From contig OY759785.1 of NCBI GenBank assembly GCA_963662605.1, positions 1,302,001 through 1,366,000 of the forward strand: DNA of 64,000 nucleotides. The letters are read 5' to 3'. The number at the start of each line of letters is the position of its first letter. The stretch's first letter is position 1. Shown here one piece after another: positions 36,070 to 45,203 of the stretch. The stretch is from G963662605 sp963662605. Lineage in GTDB: Bacteria; Bacteroidota; Ignavibacteria; Ignavibacteriales; Ignavibacteriaceae. The position numbers and the translations under genes were made by a program. The notes beneath the pieces are model-generated. The model was given only the letters and a program-made list of their open reading frames with translations, searched no databases and was not told where the DNA came from.

Positions 36070-38196
36070 ATGCAGTACATAAATAGGATTATTCTAATTG
36101 TCATAACCCTGTTTGTTTCATCAACATTTGCACAACGGTACATGGAAAAACTCAATCGCGGTTTTGTTGCAGTTCCATACACAGCAGGCGATTCGGTTTT
36201 TCTTAGCTGGCGCTATTTAGGTACAGATCCTGCCGCATTGGGTTTCAATGTTTATAAAAACTATGTAAAACTAAACAGTACCCCAATAACCACTTCAACC
36301 AATTTTGTGGATGTTTCGGGTGGCGCCGGTGCTTATACACTGAAGACGGTTCTTAATGATACGGAAAGTACTCAAGCTGAAAGCGCTATACTTTTTTCCA
36401 GCACCGGACTTGCCATACCGTTAAACCCGCCTCCGGCCGGAATTACACCTGCTGATTCCGCCTATACGTATACGCCTAATGATTGCAGCGTCGCTGATCT
36501 TGACGGCGATGGTGAGTATGAAATAATTCTAAAATGGGATCCGACTAACTCGCATGATAATTCGGAAAAAGGTTACACCGGCAACGTTTTTATTGACGCG
36601 TACAAATTGAACGGCACCCGTCTATGGAGAATTGACCTTGGCAAAAATATTCGTGCAGGTGCACACTATACACAATTCATGGTGTATGATCTCGCGAGTG
36701 ACGGACATCCTGTAATGGTATGTAAAACCGCGGATGGAACAATTGATGCTCTTGGAAATCCAATCGGGGACAACTCTGCCGATTACAGAAATTCAAGCGG
36801 CTATGTTTTATCGGGTCCGGAATATCTTACCGTATTTGATGGAAAGACAGGTGCTGCGATTTCAACTATTGCATATGACCCGCCGCGTGGTACGGTGAGC
36901 GCGTGGGGCGATAGCTACGGCAACAGAGTTGACCGGTTTTTAGCATGTGTTGCTTATTTAGACGGCGTACACCCGAGTTTGGTTATGTGCCGTGGTTATT
37001 ATACCCGCACGGTACTTGTGGCTTATGATTATAAAAACAGATCGTTAACACAGCGCTGGAAATTTGATACGGATTTAAATGGATTAACGACCTATAAAAA
37101 TCAGGGCAATCACAATCTCGCTGTTGGCGATGTTGACGGTGACGGGTTTGACGAAATTGTGTACGGTGCGTGCTGTATAGACCATGATGGCACAGGTCTT
37201 TACACAACCGGATTAAAACACGGTGATGCGATGCACCTTTCGCAGATGGATCCAAGCACCTCTGATATGCGCGTATGGAGATGCATGGAAGACAGCAAGG
37301 GCTTAGCTTTGACAAATGCCAAAACAGGTGCAGTAATATTCCAGCTTACCTATACTGCCGATGTGGGACGCGCTATGGCCGCTGATATAGATCCGACACA
37401 TCCGGGATTTGAATTGTGGGGCACTTCTATTGCCGGGACATATGATTTAACGGGTACTCAAGTTTCCACGAAAAGGCCTTCGGTAAATTTCGGAAGCTGG
37501 TGGGACGGTGACTTGCTTCGTGAATTGCTGGACGGTGTGAGAATTACAAAATGGAACTATGCAAACAGCAGTACATCAATCCTGTTAGACAAAACGGGGG
37601 TATGTTTGTCGAATAACAGCACGAAAGCTACTCCTTGTTTGAGCGCTGATATTCTCGGCGATTGGCGCGAGGAAGTAATTTTACGAAATGTTACCAATGA
37701 TTCATTGATGATATATACAACAACAATCCCGACGAATTACCGGATATATACACTGATGCACAACCCTCAATACCGGGAAAGTGTAGCATGGCAGAATGTC
37801 GCCTATAATCTGCCGCCTCAGGTAAATTATTTTTTAGGGGACGGCATGGTATATCCTCCGGTACAACCGAATATTGTTGTCGTTGATCCGAATAACAGCA
37901 ATGATATTAAGTCGGAACAGGAATTACAATCGAAAAAATTCTATATCAATCAGAATTATCCCAATCCTTTTAATCCGACGACAACAATCAGTTACGAACT
38001 TGCCGCAGCAGGAAAAGTGACTATTACCGTATCCGACATCATGGGTAGAACAGTTGCAACGTTAGTGGATGGACAGAAGACCGCAGGTACACATTCCGAA
38101 ACCTTTAATGCAGCAGGACTGCCAAGCGGTACATATTTTTATACGATGCAAATTGGTACTTCGCGACAAAGCAAAAAAATGCTTTTGTTAAAATAG
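36070..38196 (+). CDS. Secreted PL11 rhamnogalacturonan lyase with type-IX-like sorting domain
   Basis: 708 residues. A signal peptide (to ~21, SSTFAQRY) is followed by the PL11 opening QRYMEKLNRGFVAVPYTAGD and the eight-bladed propeller core: CSVADLDGDGEYEIILKWDP, KGYTGNVFIDAYKLNGTRLW, HNLAVGDVDGDGFDEIVYGA and FGSWWDGDLLRELLDG. Several DxDGD loops are probable Ca2+ sites. PL11 enzymes (YesW/YesX relatives) cleave the rhamnogalacturonan-I backbone of pectin. The C-terminus (~625-708) is a NYPNPFNPTTTISYEL sorting domain ending KKMLLLK, typical of FCB secreted proteins exported by the type IX system. Expected at the cell surface or outside the cell. The nearest neighbour is a divergent histidine kinase. 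Confidence 0.9.
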   Translation: MQYINRIILIVITLFVSSTFAQRYMEKLNRGFVAVPYTAGDSVFLSWRYLGTDPAALGFNVYKNYVKLNSTPITTSTNFVDVSGGAGAYTLKTVLNDTESTQAESAILFSSTGLAIPLNPPPAGITPADSAYTYTPNDCSVADLDGDGEYEIILKWDPTNSHDNSEKGYTGNVFIDAYKLNGTRLWRIDLGKNIRAGAHYTQFMVYDLASDGHPVMVCKTADGTIDALGNPIGDNSADYRNSSGYVLSGPEYLTVFDGKTGAAISTIAYDPPRGTVSAWGDSYGNRVDRFLACVAYLDGVHPSLVMCRGYYTRTVLVAYDYKNRSLTQRWKFDTDLNGLTTYKNQGNHNLAVGDVDGDGFDEIVYGACCIDHDGTGLYTTGLKHGDAMHLSQMDPSTSDMRVWRCMEDSKGLALTNAKTGAVIFQLTYTADVGRAMAADIDPTHPGFELWGTSIAGTYDLTGTQVSTKRPSVNFGSWWDGDLLRELLDGVRITKWNYANSSTSILLDKTGVCLSNNSTKATPCLSADILGDWREEVILRNVTNDSLMIYTTTIPTNYRIYTLMHNPQYRESVAWQNVAYNLPPQVNYFLGDGMVYPPVQPNIVVVDPNNSNDIKSEQELQSKKFYINQNYPNPFNPTTTISYELAAAGKVTITVSDIMGRTVATLVDGQKTAGTHSETFNAAGLPSGTYFYTMQIGTSRQSKKMLLLK

Positions 38197-38203
38197 TTTT
38201 GAC

Positions 38204-38520
38204 TGTCATTCCGGAAAATCTGTCGCGATAATCTAATTTGAAATAAATATAATTTCTCGACAGATTTATCCGTTCGCAGAATGCTGTGCAGAATCCAGTT
38301 TGAATAATTATACGAAGGCAAATCATTTTTCAATGTTGTCTTATGTATCTCATCTTAGACTCGATCATGGAAGAAAACACATAGTTTTCACTTGAAATGA
38401 TCTTCTGCCATAATCCCAGCTAAAGTCACTCAGTTTTTTAATTCTGGATTCCGTATAAATCTGACGAACTAGGCTATCCTCTTCGCTCTATGTTCCCCCG
38501 TCAGATTTTACGGAATGACA
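38204..38520. repeat. Inverted-repeat element, family II, copy B
   Basis: Begins 8 bp after the PL11 stop codon with GTCATTCCGGAAAATCTGTC and ends CAGATTTTACGGAATGACA. The internal halves of the two palindromes are CGACAGATTTATCCG (~38256) and ATTCTGGATTCCGTATAAATCTG (~38441). The ~145-bp core aligns with the reverse complement of the core of copy A (31151-31453). The remaining intergenic DNA to 38808 is AT-rich and has no supported gene. Confidence 0.75.
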
Positions 38521-38808
38521 AACCACTTTCATGCGTCATCGTCACCAAGTTTTCTTGATAACCCCGCAAGAAGATATCTTCCTAAATATATCTTAATTCT
38601 TCCAATGGTAAATAATTCGCTCCCCGCGAAAAATTTTCATGTCCGCCTGCAAAAACAGCCTAAATGCGCTTAAAAATTCAAGGATTCTGCAATCTCCAAT
38701 CAGGCATACTTTTTGAATCTATATTATAGGTTTTCTGTGTGCATTTAGCACTTAACATTAAAAATTGATACTCAACTTATTCACTAATTAATTACAAGGA
38801 GCTCTCGA

Positions 38809-39852
38809 ATGAATAAAACATTTCTGCTTGTTTTCTCTTTGTTTCTTGTTCTGTTCCTTGGTTCCCAGTCGCAGGCGCAGGTAATACACCACGGTGGTGA
38901 CAGTACTAAAGTTGTTGACACAACGGGCATTAAACCCCCAATAGGTCATCATCATGATAGCACTGCTGTCGCTGATACTGCAAAACCAAGTCATCCTGTC
39001 TGGTCAGATTCTACAAAAGTAAAACCTGACACGACAAGGCCAATCCCGCCGGTATGGTCAGATTCCACAAGGGTAAAACCTGACACAACGAAACCAATTC
39101 ATCCTGTTTGGTCGGATTCTACGAAAGTAAAACCTGATACAACAAAACCGAACCATCCGGTTTGGTCAGATTCCACTAAGGTCACATCTGATACTACCAA
39201 GCATGGTCATCCGGCATGGTCGGATTCAACAAAGACTTGGAATCCATCGGATACGACAAAGCACAGTCATCCTGTCTGGTCAGATTCTACGAAAGTAAAA
39301 CCTGATACAACAAAACCGAACCATCCGGTTTGGTCAGATTCCACAAAGGTTACATCCGATACAACCAAGCATGGCCATCCAGCCTGGTCGGATTCAACAA
39401 AGACCTGGAATCCATCCGATACGACAAAGCATGGACATCATCCTGCATTGCCGGATTCAACAAAAACATGGAATCCGTGTGACTCGACGAAAACAAATAT
39501 TCCGACAGATACAACATCAACTGATACGACGAAACGAGTAGTCAGTTCGGGTAGTATAAATGATGTTGCAAGTACTCAAACAGTTGTTAAAGAGTTCGGC
39601 TTATCGCAGAATTATCCGAATCCGTTTAACCCCTCAACAGTTATCAAGTTTTCTCTCCCTGATAAAATGAACGCGAAATTAACCGTTTATGATATGCAGG
39701 GTCGGGAAGTCGCACAGCTTGTCAATACTGAACTTGAGGCGGGACAACACTCGGTTCAATTCAACGCATCCGGCTTAGCAAGCGGTATATATTTCTATAC
39801 ACTGACTACTAAGACCATGTCAGCGACTCATAAGCTGTTACTCTTAAAGTAA
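38809..39852 (+). CDS. Secreted tandem-repeat protein with type-IX-like sorting domain
   Basis: 347 residues with a strong start (AAGGAGCTCTCGA before the ATG). A signal peptide (to ~24, SQSQAQ) is followed by a His-rich start (IHHGG, GHHHDS) and ~10 tandem units of 17-20 residues of the form HPVWSDSTKVKPDTTKP (residues ~62-225), rich in Ser, Thr, Asp, Lys, His and Trp. The unit is itself organised in a 56-residue higher-order repeat. The C-terminal ~85 residues form a sorting domain (NYPNPFNPSTVIKFSLP ... THKLLLLK). No enzymatic domain. Likely an exported, extended or metal-binding surface protein; function not known. A strong terminator follows 15 nt after the stop. Confidence 0.85.
   Translation: MNKTFLLVFSLFLVLFLGSQSQAQVIHHGGDSTKVVDTTGIKPPIGHHHDSTAVADTAKPSHPVWSDSTKVKPDTTRPIPPVWSDSTRVKPDTTKPIHPVWSDSTKVKPDTTKPNHPVWSDSTKVTSDTTKHGHPAWSDSTKTWNPSDTTKHSHPVWSDSTKVKPDTTKPNHPVWSDSTKVTSDTTKHGHPAWSDSTKTWNPSDTTKHGHHPALPDSTKTWNPCDSTKTNIPTDTTSTDTTKRVVSSGSINDVASTQTVVKEFGLSQNYPNPFNPSTVIKFSLPDKMNAKLTVYDMQGREVAQLVNTELEAGQHSVQFNASGLASGIYFYTLTTKTMSATHKLLLLK
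38992..39483 (+). repeat. Coding tandem repeats in the secreted repeat protein
   Basis: About ten direct repeats of 51-60 bp (HPVWSDSTK-type units). A 168-bp higher-order unit, 39100-39267, is repeated with few changes at 39268-39435, the mark of recent unequal duplication within the gene. The reading frame is preserved throughout. Confidence 0.85.
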
Positions 39853-39867
39853 CAACTGCTCTATTCC

Positions 39868-39897
39868 GAAGGGTCCCTCTGGGGCCCTTCTTTTTTT
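39868..39897 (+). terminator. Terminator after the tandem-repeat protein gene
   Basis: GAAGGGTCCC-TCT-GGGGCCCTTC stem (one bulge/mismatch) followed by seven T residues. Confidence 0.9.
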
Positions 39898-39930
39898 GTG
39901 CATGTTTATATGTTTTGGGGATTGAGGTTA

Positions 39931-40839
39931 TTACCGCAGATCGAAAGAATCTATAATGCTAAACTTCCCAGTCTCTTTACTCATTCCGGTAACCTGAATA
40001 GCAGGCTTCCCGTTGTGCAGATAATACTTGCAATAATTAAACATACGCGGATTTTCAGCCGTATATAAATCCGTAGGCATATCATTTCCGTTGTGTCCCG
40101 GTTCGACATTCTGTCGCGGTCCGCCGCCTCCGCCGCTGACGATGAATGATTTTCCTTTGTATACGAAATGCTCGTAACTGTGGCAATGTCCTGAAAAGAA
40201 AGCGATGGTCTTAGCGCTTTTTACAAAAACGGGCACAAAATTGTTGAGTATGTATGAACTCCTGCCGACTAACGTGCTGTTGGTAAACGGAGGGTGATGG
40301 CAGGCGGTGATGATATACAAAACCGATGTGTTATTCTCAAGTGCGCTCATTGTTGACGTAAACCACGTTATCTGTTCATGTTTTTGTTCTGATGTCAGGT
40401 CGCCGTCGTTGGAATTCAGAAACACGATCGCGGTGCTGTCTATTATTTTATAGTACCAGGTACTTTTCTGCAGGAATGGGAAATGTTCATAAGAGTTCTG
40501 TAACGCGGTCGTGTTGCGTCCCATGTACTCATGGTTGCCCATGACGGGATAAATTGGAATATTCTTTTTAATAACCGGTGCGGCATCGGAATCATACTCT
40601 TTCCATCTGGTTTTGCTCGCACCCCAAAACACCATGTCGCCGTTATGCACAACACAGCAGGGATTCTCTTCTGCTACTTTGCCCAGTATTTTCGCGGGTA
40701 CACCCTCATTCTTCTCTAAATAAAATTCCAGAAAGCTGTTGCGCTGAGTATCACCGACAAAAATAATAGGATTCTCAAAAGTTTGAGCAAAGCATGAGAG
40801 AGTAAATAATATTAAACCGAAAATGGATTTTCTTATCAA
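39931..40839 (-). CDS. Secreted calcineurin-like metallophosphoesterase
   Basis: 302 residues if translation begins at the TTG at 40839, which gives a proper signal peptide (MIRKSIFGLILFTLSCFAQ). The frame is open to a GTG at 40941, but that extension adds a second hydrophobic stretch. The metallophosphatase motifs are in order: IIFVGDTQRN, VVHNGDMVFWG, VMGNHEYMG, ITACHHPPF, and FFSGHCHSYEHF. The GDTQ in place of GDxH and the YEHF ending recall purple-acid-phosphatase-like enzymes. FIVSGGGGGPRQ follows. Likely a periplasmic or secreted phosphatase; substrate unknown. Not in an operon. Confidence 0.85.
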   Translation of the reverse strand: MIRKSIFGLILFTLSCFAQTFENPIIFVGDTQRNSFLEFYLEKNEGVPAKILGKVAEENPCCVVHNGDMVFWGASKTRWKEYDSDAAPVIKKNIPIYPVMGNHEYMGRNTTALQNSYEHFPFLQKSTWYYKIIDSTAIVFLNSNDGDLTSEQKHEQITWFTSTMSALENNTSVLYIITACHHPPFTNSTLVGRSSYILNNFVPVFVKSAKTIAFFSGHCHSYEHFVYKGKSFIVSGGGGGPRQNVEPGHNGNDMPTDLYTAENPRMFNYCKYYLHNGKPAIQVTGMSKETGKFSIIDSFDLR

Positions 40840-40984
40840 TGGGAACTCATGAAATAAAAGTAAAGATAAGAAAAAGAGGAGTAGGGGGCAATTGATAAAA
40901 TCATACGCAGCATTCTGAGTAACAGCGAGCTTGTAATACACGAATTATGTGTGTCATAAAGATTCATCCAAAATCGAGAAACAT

Positions 40985-41254
40985 ACCTCACCCCAGCCAT
41001 CTACATCGAACAAAACCAGCATTTTAGGGCTTTCCCCTCTCCTGTCAGGCAATGCTGTCAACTTAGTAAGCGAAATCAAAAAAGCCCTCACCCTCAGTCC
41101 CTCTCCCAAAGGAGAGGGAAGTAAAGCAGAAAGAAAAAGCAATGTTTCTATTCCCTTCTCCCTCGGGGAGAAGGGTTAGGGTTGAGGGTGTTTTCACCGT
41201 ACTTCATCCTTAAGTTGACACCATTGCCTGTCAGGAGAGGGGTTGGGGTGAGGT
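40985..41254. repeat. Inverted-repeat element, family I, copy B
   Basis: About 270 bp with terminal inverted repeats ACCTCACCCCA / TGGGGTGAGGT and, inside them, CCCCTCTCCTGTCAGGCAATG / CATTGCCTGTCAGGAGAGGGG-like arms. Its central ~190 bp is nearly identical to the reverse complement of copy A (26800-27040), including the AGTAAAGCAGAAAGAAAAAG core. No coding frame of note. Confidence 0.8.
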
Positions 41255-41327
41255 CAGTTTTTCTAAAAACGCATCAAGTTAGAAAATTTTTGATTTCCGT
41301 GCATACAATTACTGCAACATACGAGGG

Positions 41328-41348
41328 GAGACAGCCGCCGGCTGTCTC
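41328..41348. repeat. Perfect hairpin near the pyrG 3' end
   Basis: GAGACAGCC-GCC-GGCTGTCTC, a 9-bp perfect stem with a 3-nt loop, 10 bp beyond the pyrG stop codon. On the pyrG strand a T-tract precedes rather than follows the hairpin, so it is an atypical terminator or a REP-like palindrome. Confidence 0.6.
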
Positions 41349-41357
41349 TACAAAAAA

Positions 41358-42974
41358 TTATATTGTGCTATTTTCCTTCGCGGCTTTTATAAATGCCGTA
41401 AACAGCGGATGCGCCGTTATCGCTCTGGATTTTAATTCCGGATGAAACTGACATCCGAGAAACCACGGATGGTCTTTGATTTCCACCATTTCAATGAGTT
41501 CTTTGTCCGGTGACATTCCGCTGAACAACAATCCGTTACTACTGAGAATGCTTCTGAAAACATTGTTCACTTCGTAACGGTGGCGGTGACGCTCAAAGAT
41601 GTATTCGGACTTGTATGCTTTGTGTGCGTTTGTACCCGACTGTATGCTGCACGGGTAGGTTCCGAGACGCATTGAGCCGCCGAGATTTTTGACATTCTTC
41701 TGCTCGGGCATGAGATCGATAACCGAATATTTATTCTTGACGAATTCCGAACTGTGAGCCTTTTTCATGCCGCACACGTTTCTTGCGTATTCAATAACCG
41801 CGCATTGCATACCGAGACATATACCGAAGAATGGAATTTTATTCTCACGGGCAAAGCGGATTGTCTCTATCATACCTTCTATACCACGGTCGCCGAATCC
41901 GCCCGGTACAAGAATTGCGCTAACACCTTTTAAAAGTGTCTGGACTGATTCCTCGTTGCATAATTCGGAATTAATTAGCCGGGTTTTTACTTTCACATCG
42001 TTGATTGCACCCGCATGAACGAATGCCTCAAGAATGCTTTTATAGGAATCATGATGATCGGTATATTTTCCGACGATAGCTACTTCAACTTCACTCTCCG
42101 GATTTTTAATCCGGTCGTGGAATTCAACCCACTCATCAAGTCTGATTTTCTTTTCGGGTAAGTTAAATTGTTTTAGGACAAGTAAGTCTAATCTCTCTTT
42201 AAAACAGACAAGGGGAACTTCATAAATTGAAGAGCAATCATATGTTGAGATAACAGATGAGCTGTTGACGTTGCAGAACAAAGCAATTTTTTGCCGCAAT
42301 TCGGTATTGAGTTTTCGCTCCGAACGACAGACGAGAATATCAGGCTGTATGCCGAGTTCCAATAGGTTCTTAACGCTGTGCTGTGTCGGTTTTGTTTTTA
42401 CTTCACCGGCGGATGCGATGTAGGGAACGAGCGTAACATGGATGCTGATGGCATTTTTCTTTCCGACTTCTAGCATCAATTGACGCATAGCCTCAATAAA
42501 CGGAAGGCTCTCGATATCACCGACCGTACCGCCGATTTCGGTAATGATAATATCATATTCACCGAGTTCACTAAGCTTTCTCATTCTATGTTTGATTTCG
42601 TCTGTGATATGAGGAATGACCTGAACAGTTGCGCCCAGGAAATCACCGCGGCGTTCGCGGCTTATCACTTCGCCGTATATCTGTCCGGTAGTAACGTTGT
42701 TCGCTCTCGTCATGTTGGTGTCAATAAAACGCTCGTAGTGTCCGAGGTCGAGATCGGTCTCTGCACCATCGTCGGTTACATAAACTTCGCCGTGCTGGAA
42801 CGGATTCATGGTTCCGGCATCAACGTTTATGTACGGATCGAATTTCTGGATGGTTACTCTGTAACCTCTCTGCTTTAATAACAATCCGAGAGAAGAAGCC
42901 GTGATCCCTTTACCTAATGATGAGACAACACCGCCTGTAATGAAAATGTATTTGATTTTGTTTTTGCTCGTCAT
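41358..42974 (-). CDS. pyrG: CTP synthase
   Basis: Amination of UTP to CTP with glutamine. 538 residues, the standard length. The amidoligase domain (~1-270) opens with KYIFITGGVVSSLGKGITAS (P-loop) and contains DPYINVDAGTMNPFQHGEVYV and EIGGTVGDIES. The class I glutaminase domain (~295-535) has the nucleophile Cys in FFGICLGMQ (~385) and the His/Glu pair in QFHPELKSR. It is the last gene of the leftward pyrB-pyrI-pyrD-pyrK-pyrG series, separated from pyrK by 36 nt, so UMP and CTP synthesis genes are linked. Confidence 0.97.
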   Translation of the reverse strand: MTSKNKIKYIFITGGVVSSLGKGITASSLGLLLKQRGYRVTIQKFDPYINVDAGTMNPFQHGEVYVTDDGAETDLDLGHYERFIDTNMTRANNVTTGQIYGEVISRERRGDFLGATVQVIPHITDEIKHRMRKLSELGEYDIIITEIGGTVGDIESLPFIEAMRQLMLEVGKKNAISIHVTLVPYIASAGEVKTKPTQHSVKNLLELGIQPDILVCRSERKLNTELRQKIALFCNVNSSSVISTYDCSSIYEVPLVCFKERLDLLVLKQFNLPEKKIRLDEWVEFHDRIKNPESEVEVAIVGKYTDHHDSYKSILEAFVHAGAINDVKVKTRLINSELCNEESVQTLLKGVSAILVPGGFGDRGIEGMIETIRFARENKIPFFGICLGMQCAVIEYARNVCGMKKAHSSEFVKNKYSVIDLMPEQKNVKNLGGSMRLGTYPCSIQSGTNAHKAYKSEYIFERHRHRYEVNNVFRSILSSNGLLFSGMSPDKELIEMVEIKDHPWFLGCQFHPELKSRAITAHPLFTAFIKAAKENSTI

Positions 42975-43010
42975 ACCGTAATCCGTTAAATATTGTATTA
43001 ATATAATAAT

Positions 43011-43826
43011 TTAATTACATGCTGCAAAAGCTACGCGTTTTCCGGCAGCGCTTCTTGTGTACTGTCCGAATTCAGCCGCTTTTTTAAGAATTTCACTATC
43101 CACAACAGGACCCTCGACACACAAACGGATACCCAAAGGATCAAGCGTGCATTGTCCGCAAATACCAACGCCGCATTTCATATACCTTTCCAACAAAAAC
43201 TGCTTTTTGCAGTTCAGGTGTTCCGTCGCGGTAAGAATATTATACATCATCATTTCCGGGCCGGCCGTATAGAGGAGAGAAATCTTCTTTTCACCGGAAA
43301 TCTTAAGCAGTGCATCCAGCGCAGTCGCTTTTATCCCGTTAGAGCCGTCATCCGTGACCGGGATATACTGCACCGGAGCACCTGCAAATTCATTGTGATA
43401 TAATAATTCGTCTGCCGTTTTTGCTCCGTTAATGAATACTACATTTTTGTAATCATTCACCAATAAATAATTGAGCAGATAACGGAGCGGGGCAGTGCCG
43501 CAGCCGCCTCCGGCAATGACAATCAGCTCATCTTTATCGGGGAAGGTAAAACCTTTTCCATACGGGCCGCGATAATAGAGAGTATCACCCACGTTCAGCG
43601 CGGCAATCTTTTCGCTGAACTTTCCGACTTTCTTCACCGTTATTGCGAAACTATCCACACCCGCATACGATATCGAGTACGGCTTTTCACCGGTTTCGAA
43701 ATCGCTGAGCATGATAAACTGTCCCGGAGCAAGGGACAAAGAACCTTTCACATATAAGGTGTTTGTTGTCGGTGTTTCTTTGATGACTGAAATTATTTCA
43801 GCTTTTATAAAATTCATCATAATCAT
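43011..43826 (-). CDS. pyrK: Dihydroorotate dehydrogenase electron transfer subunit PyrK
   Basis: 271 residues, ferredoxin-reductase-like. The FAD-binding segment is KPYSISYAG (~47-55); the NAD-binding Gly-rich loop is IAGGGCGTAPLRYLL; the [2Fe-2S] cysteines are in CGVGICGQCTLDP and RLCVEGPV. PyrK passes electrons from class 1B dihydroorotate dehydrogenase to NAD+. The start (ATG at 43826) overlaps the pyrD stop by 4 nt; in-frame ATGs at 43820 and 43817 are alternatives. Its presence immediately after pyrD confirms the 1B type. Confidence 0.94.
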   Translation of the reverse strand: MIMMNFIKAEIISVIKETPTTNTLYVKGSLSLAPGQFIMLSDFETGEKPYSISYAGVDSFAITVKKVGKFSEKIAALNVGDTLYYRGPYGKGFTFPDKDELIVIAGGGCGTAPLRYLLNYLLVNDYKNVVFINGAKTADELLYHNEFAGAPVQYIPVTDDGSNGIKATALDALLKISGEKKISLLYTAGPEMMMYNILTATEHLNCKKQFLLERYMKCGVGICGQCTLDPLGIRLCVEGPVVDSEILKKAAEFGQYTRSAAGKRVAFAACN

Positions 43827-44737
43827 GCAATCGGATTAATATCATTGAATGATGCAATGTTGTGCCTATCCATATACGCGATAACCTCATCGTTGATCTT
43901 TGAAAAGACTTCAATGCCCAGATAATAGACTGCTGTTCCGACACCGAGGAAAGATGCACCGGCTAAACGGAATTCAATGGCGTCGCCACCGTTCGTAATG
44001 CCGCCCGTCCCGATGATTGGTGAACTAATCAATTTCGATGTCTGATACACAATTTTGACCGCGATTGGTTTTAGAGCGTAACCGGAAACGCCACCGAACT
44101 TATTCAGAATAACAGGGCGTCGCGCCTCAATGTCAATCAGCATTCCGGGTCCAAGTGTATTTACCAATGTAAGCGCATCCGCACCGGCGGCAATAGCAGC
44201 CTTCCCGATTTCGGGGACGTTGTATGAATTGGGTGAAAGTTTGGCAATGATGGGAAGCTTTGAAATCTTTTTCACGGCAATCACTATCTCGCGGACTTTT
44301 TCCGCCGATGAGGCTAAAGGAGTGCCGTACTCATCTGCAACGTTGGGACACGAAAGATTCAGTTCCACCGCGTCGGCCTGTGAGTCGTTGACAAATTTCA
44401 TCAGAGCACTAAACTCTTCAGCGCTTGTACCGAATACACTGACTATAATGGGCGCATCCGAATACTTTTTGAAATCGGTAACTTCCTGCAGGCCCTCCTC
44501 AATACCGGGATTGCTTAATCCCATAGAATTGATAAACCCGCCCTGGAATTCGGCCACGACCGGGCCGTTATGGCCCTTTCGCGGCTCGAGGGTCATTGAC
44601 TTTGTTGTGACAATTCCGCAGCCGTTCTCCACTGCTTTCAGCATGCCGGAGTATGAGACTCCCATTACTCCGCTTGCCAGCACTAATGGGGAGGCGGCTT
44701 TCTTTCCGAAAAACGTTGTTGCTAAACGGGGATTCAT
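43823..44737 (-). CDS. pyrD: Dihydroorotate dehydrogenase, class 1B catalytic subunit PyrD
   Basis: 304 residues. FMN-barrel enzyme oxidising dihydroorotate to orotate. The catalytic Cys (class 1 feature) lies in VELNLSCPNV; other motifs are KSMTLEPRKGHNGP, IAKLSPN, TLVNTLGPGM and PIIGTGGITNGGDAIEF. It starts directly after pyrI and overlaps pyrK by 4 nt. With PyrK it forms the cytosolic NAD-dependent heterotetramer, unlike the quinone-linked class 2 enzyme of many Gram-negative bacteria. Confidence 0.95.
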   Translation of the reverse strand: MNPRLATTFFGKKAASPLVLASGVMGVSYSGMLKAVENGCGIVTTKSMTLEPRKGHNGPVVAEFQGGFINSMGLSNPGIEEGLQEVTDFKKYSDAPIIVSVFGTSAEEFSALMKFVNDSQADAVELNLSCPNVADEYGTPLASSAEKVREIVIAVKKISKLPIIAKLSPNSYNVPEIGKAAIAAGADALTLVNTLGPGMLIDIEARRPVILNKFGGVSGYALKPIAVKIVYQTSKLISSPIIGTGGITNGGDAIEFRLAGASFLGVGTAVYYLGIEVFSKINDEVIAYMDRHNIASFNDINPIA

Positions 44738-45202
44738 CTATTCTCTATCCGGTTTGATGAAATCATTAATATCATTAATGGTGTATACTCTCTCGCAGTA
44801 CCCACAGCGCACGGTAATGGGTTTTTGTGATTCGACGATGAACTTTGTTGAAATCTTTTCCGAGTTGGTGATGCAAACGGGGTTCGGGCAGTACATAAGA
44901 TGGTCTATTTGTCCCGGTATTTTAGCTGCAACCTTATTCATCTTTTCGAAATTCTTAATGGTGACGAACGTAGCCGTCGGTGCCAGCAGGGTAATGAGAT
45001 TCAATTCGTTATCGGAAAAGAATTTATTTTCAATTTTGATGATGTCTTTTTTGCCGTATTTCTTACTGCTCAACTGGGTTCCGACCATGATGGGGTCGCT
45101 GTCTTTTAAATTCAATTTTGAGATAAGCTTAAATGCCTGTCCTGCCGGAATGTGGTCAATCACCGTTCCATTTTGGATTGCATCTACTTTAAGTTCTTTC
45201 AT
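44738..45202 (-). CDS. pyrI: Aspartate carbamoyltransferase regulatory chain PyrI
   Basis: 154 residues. An N-terminal nucleotide-binding domain (KVDAIQNGTVIDHIPAGQA) is followed by a C-terminal zinc domain with four Cys in MYCPNPVCITN and VRCGYCERVY. PyrI confers allosteric control of PyrB by CTP/ATP in the c6r6-type holoenzyme. It lies 1 nt after pyrB and directly before pyrD. The presence of PyrI predicts feedback inhibition of the pathway by the product of pyrG, encoded three genes downstream. Confidence 0.95.
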   Translation of the reverse strand: MKELKVDAIQNGTVIDHIPAGQAFKLISKLNLKDSDPIMVGTQLSSKKYGKKDIIKIENKFFSDNELNLITLLAPTATFVTIKNFEKMNKVAAKIPGQIDHLMYCPNPVCITNSEKISTKFIVESQKPITVRCGYCERVYTINDINDFIKPDRE

Positions 45203-45203
45203 C

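Noticed and set aside
38992..39483. Possible CRISPR-like array
   Set aside because: The repeats are in frame, have no unique spacers, and encode a regular peptide repeat.
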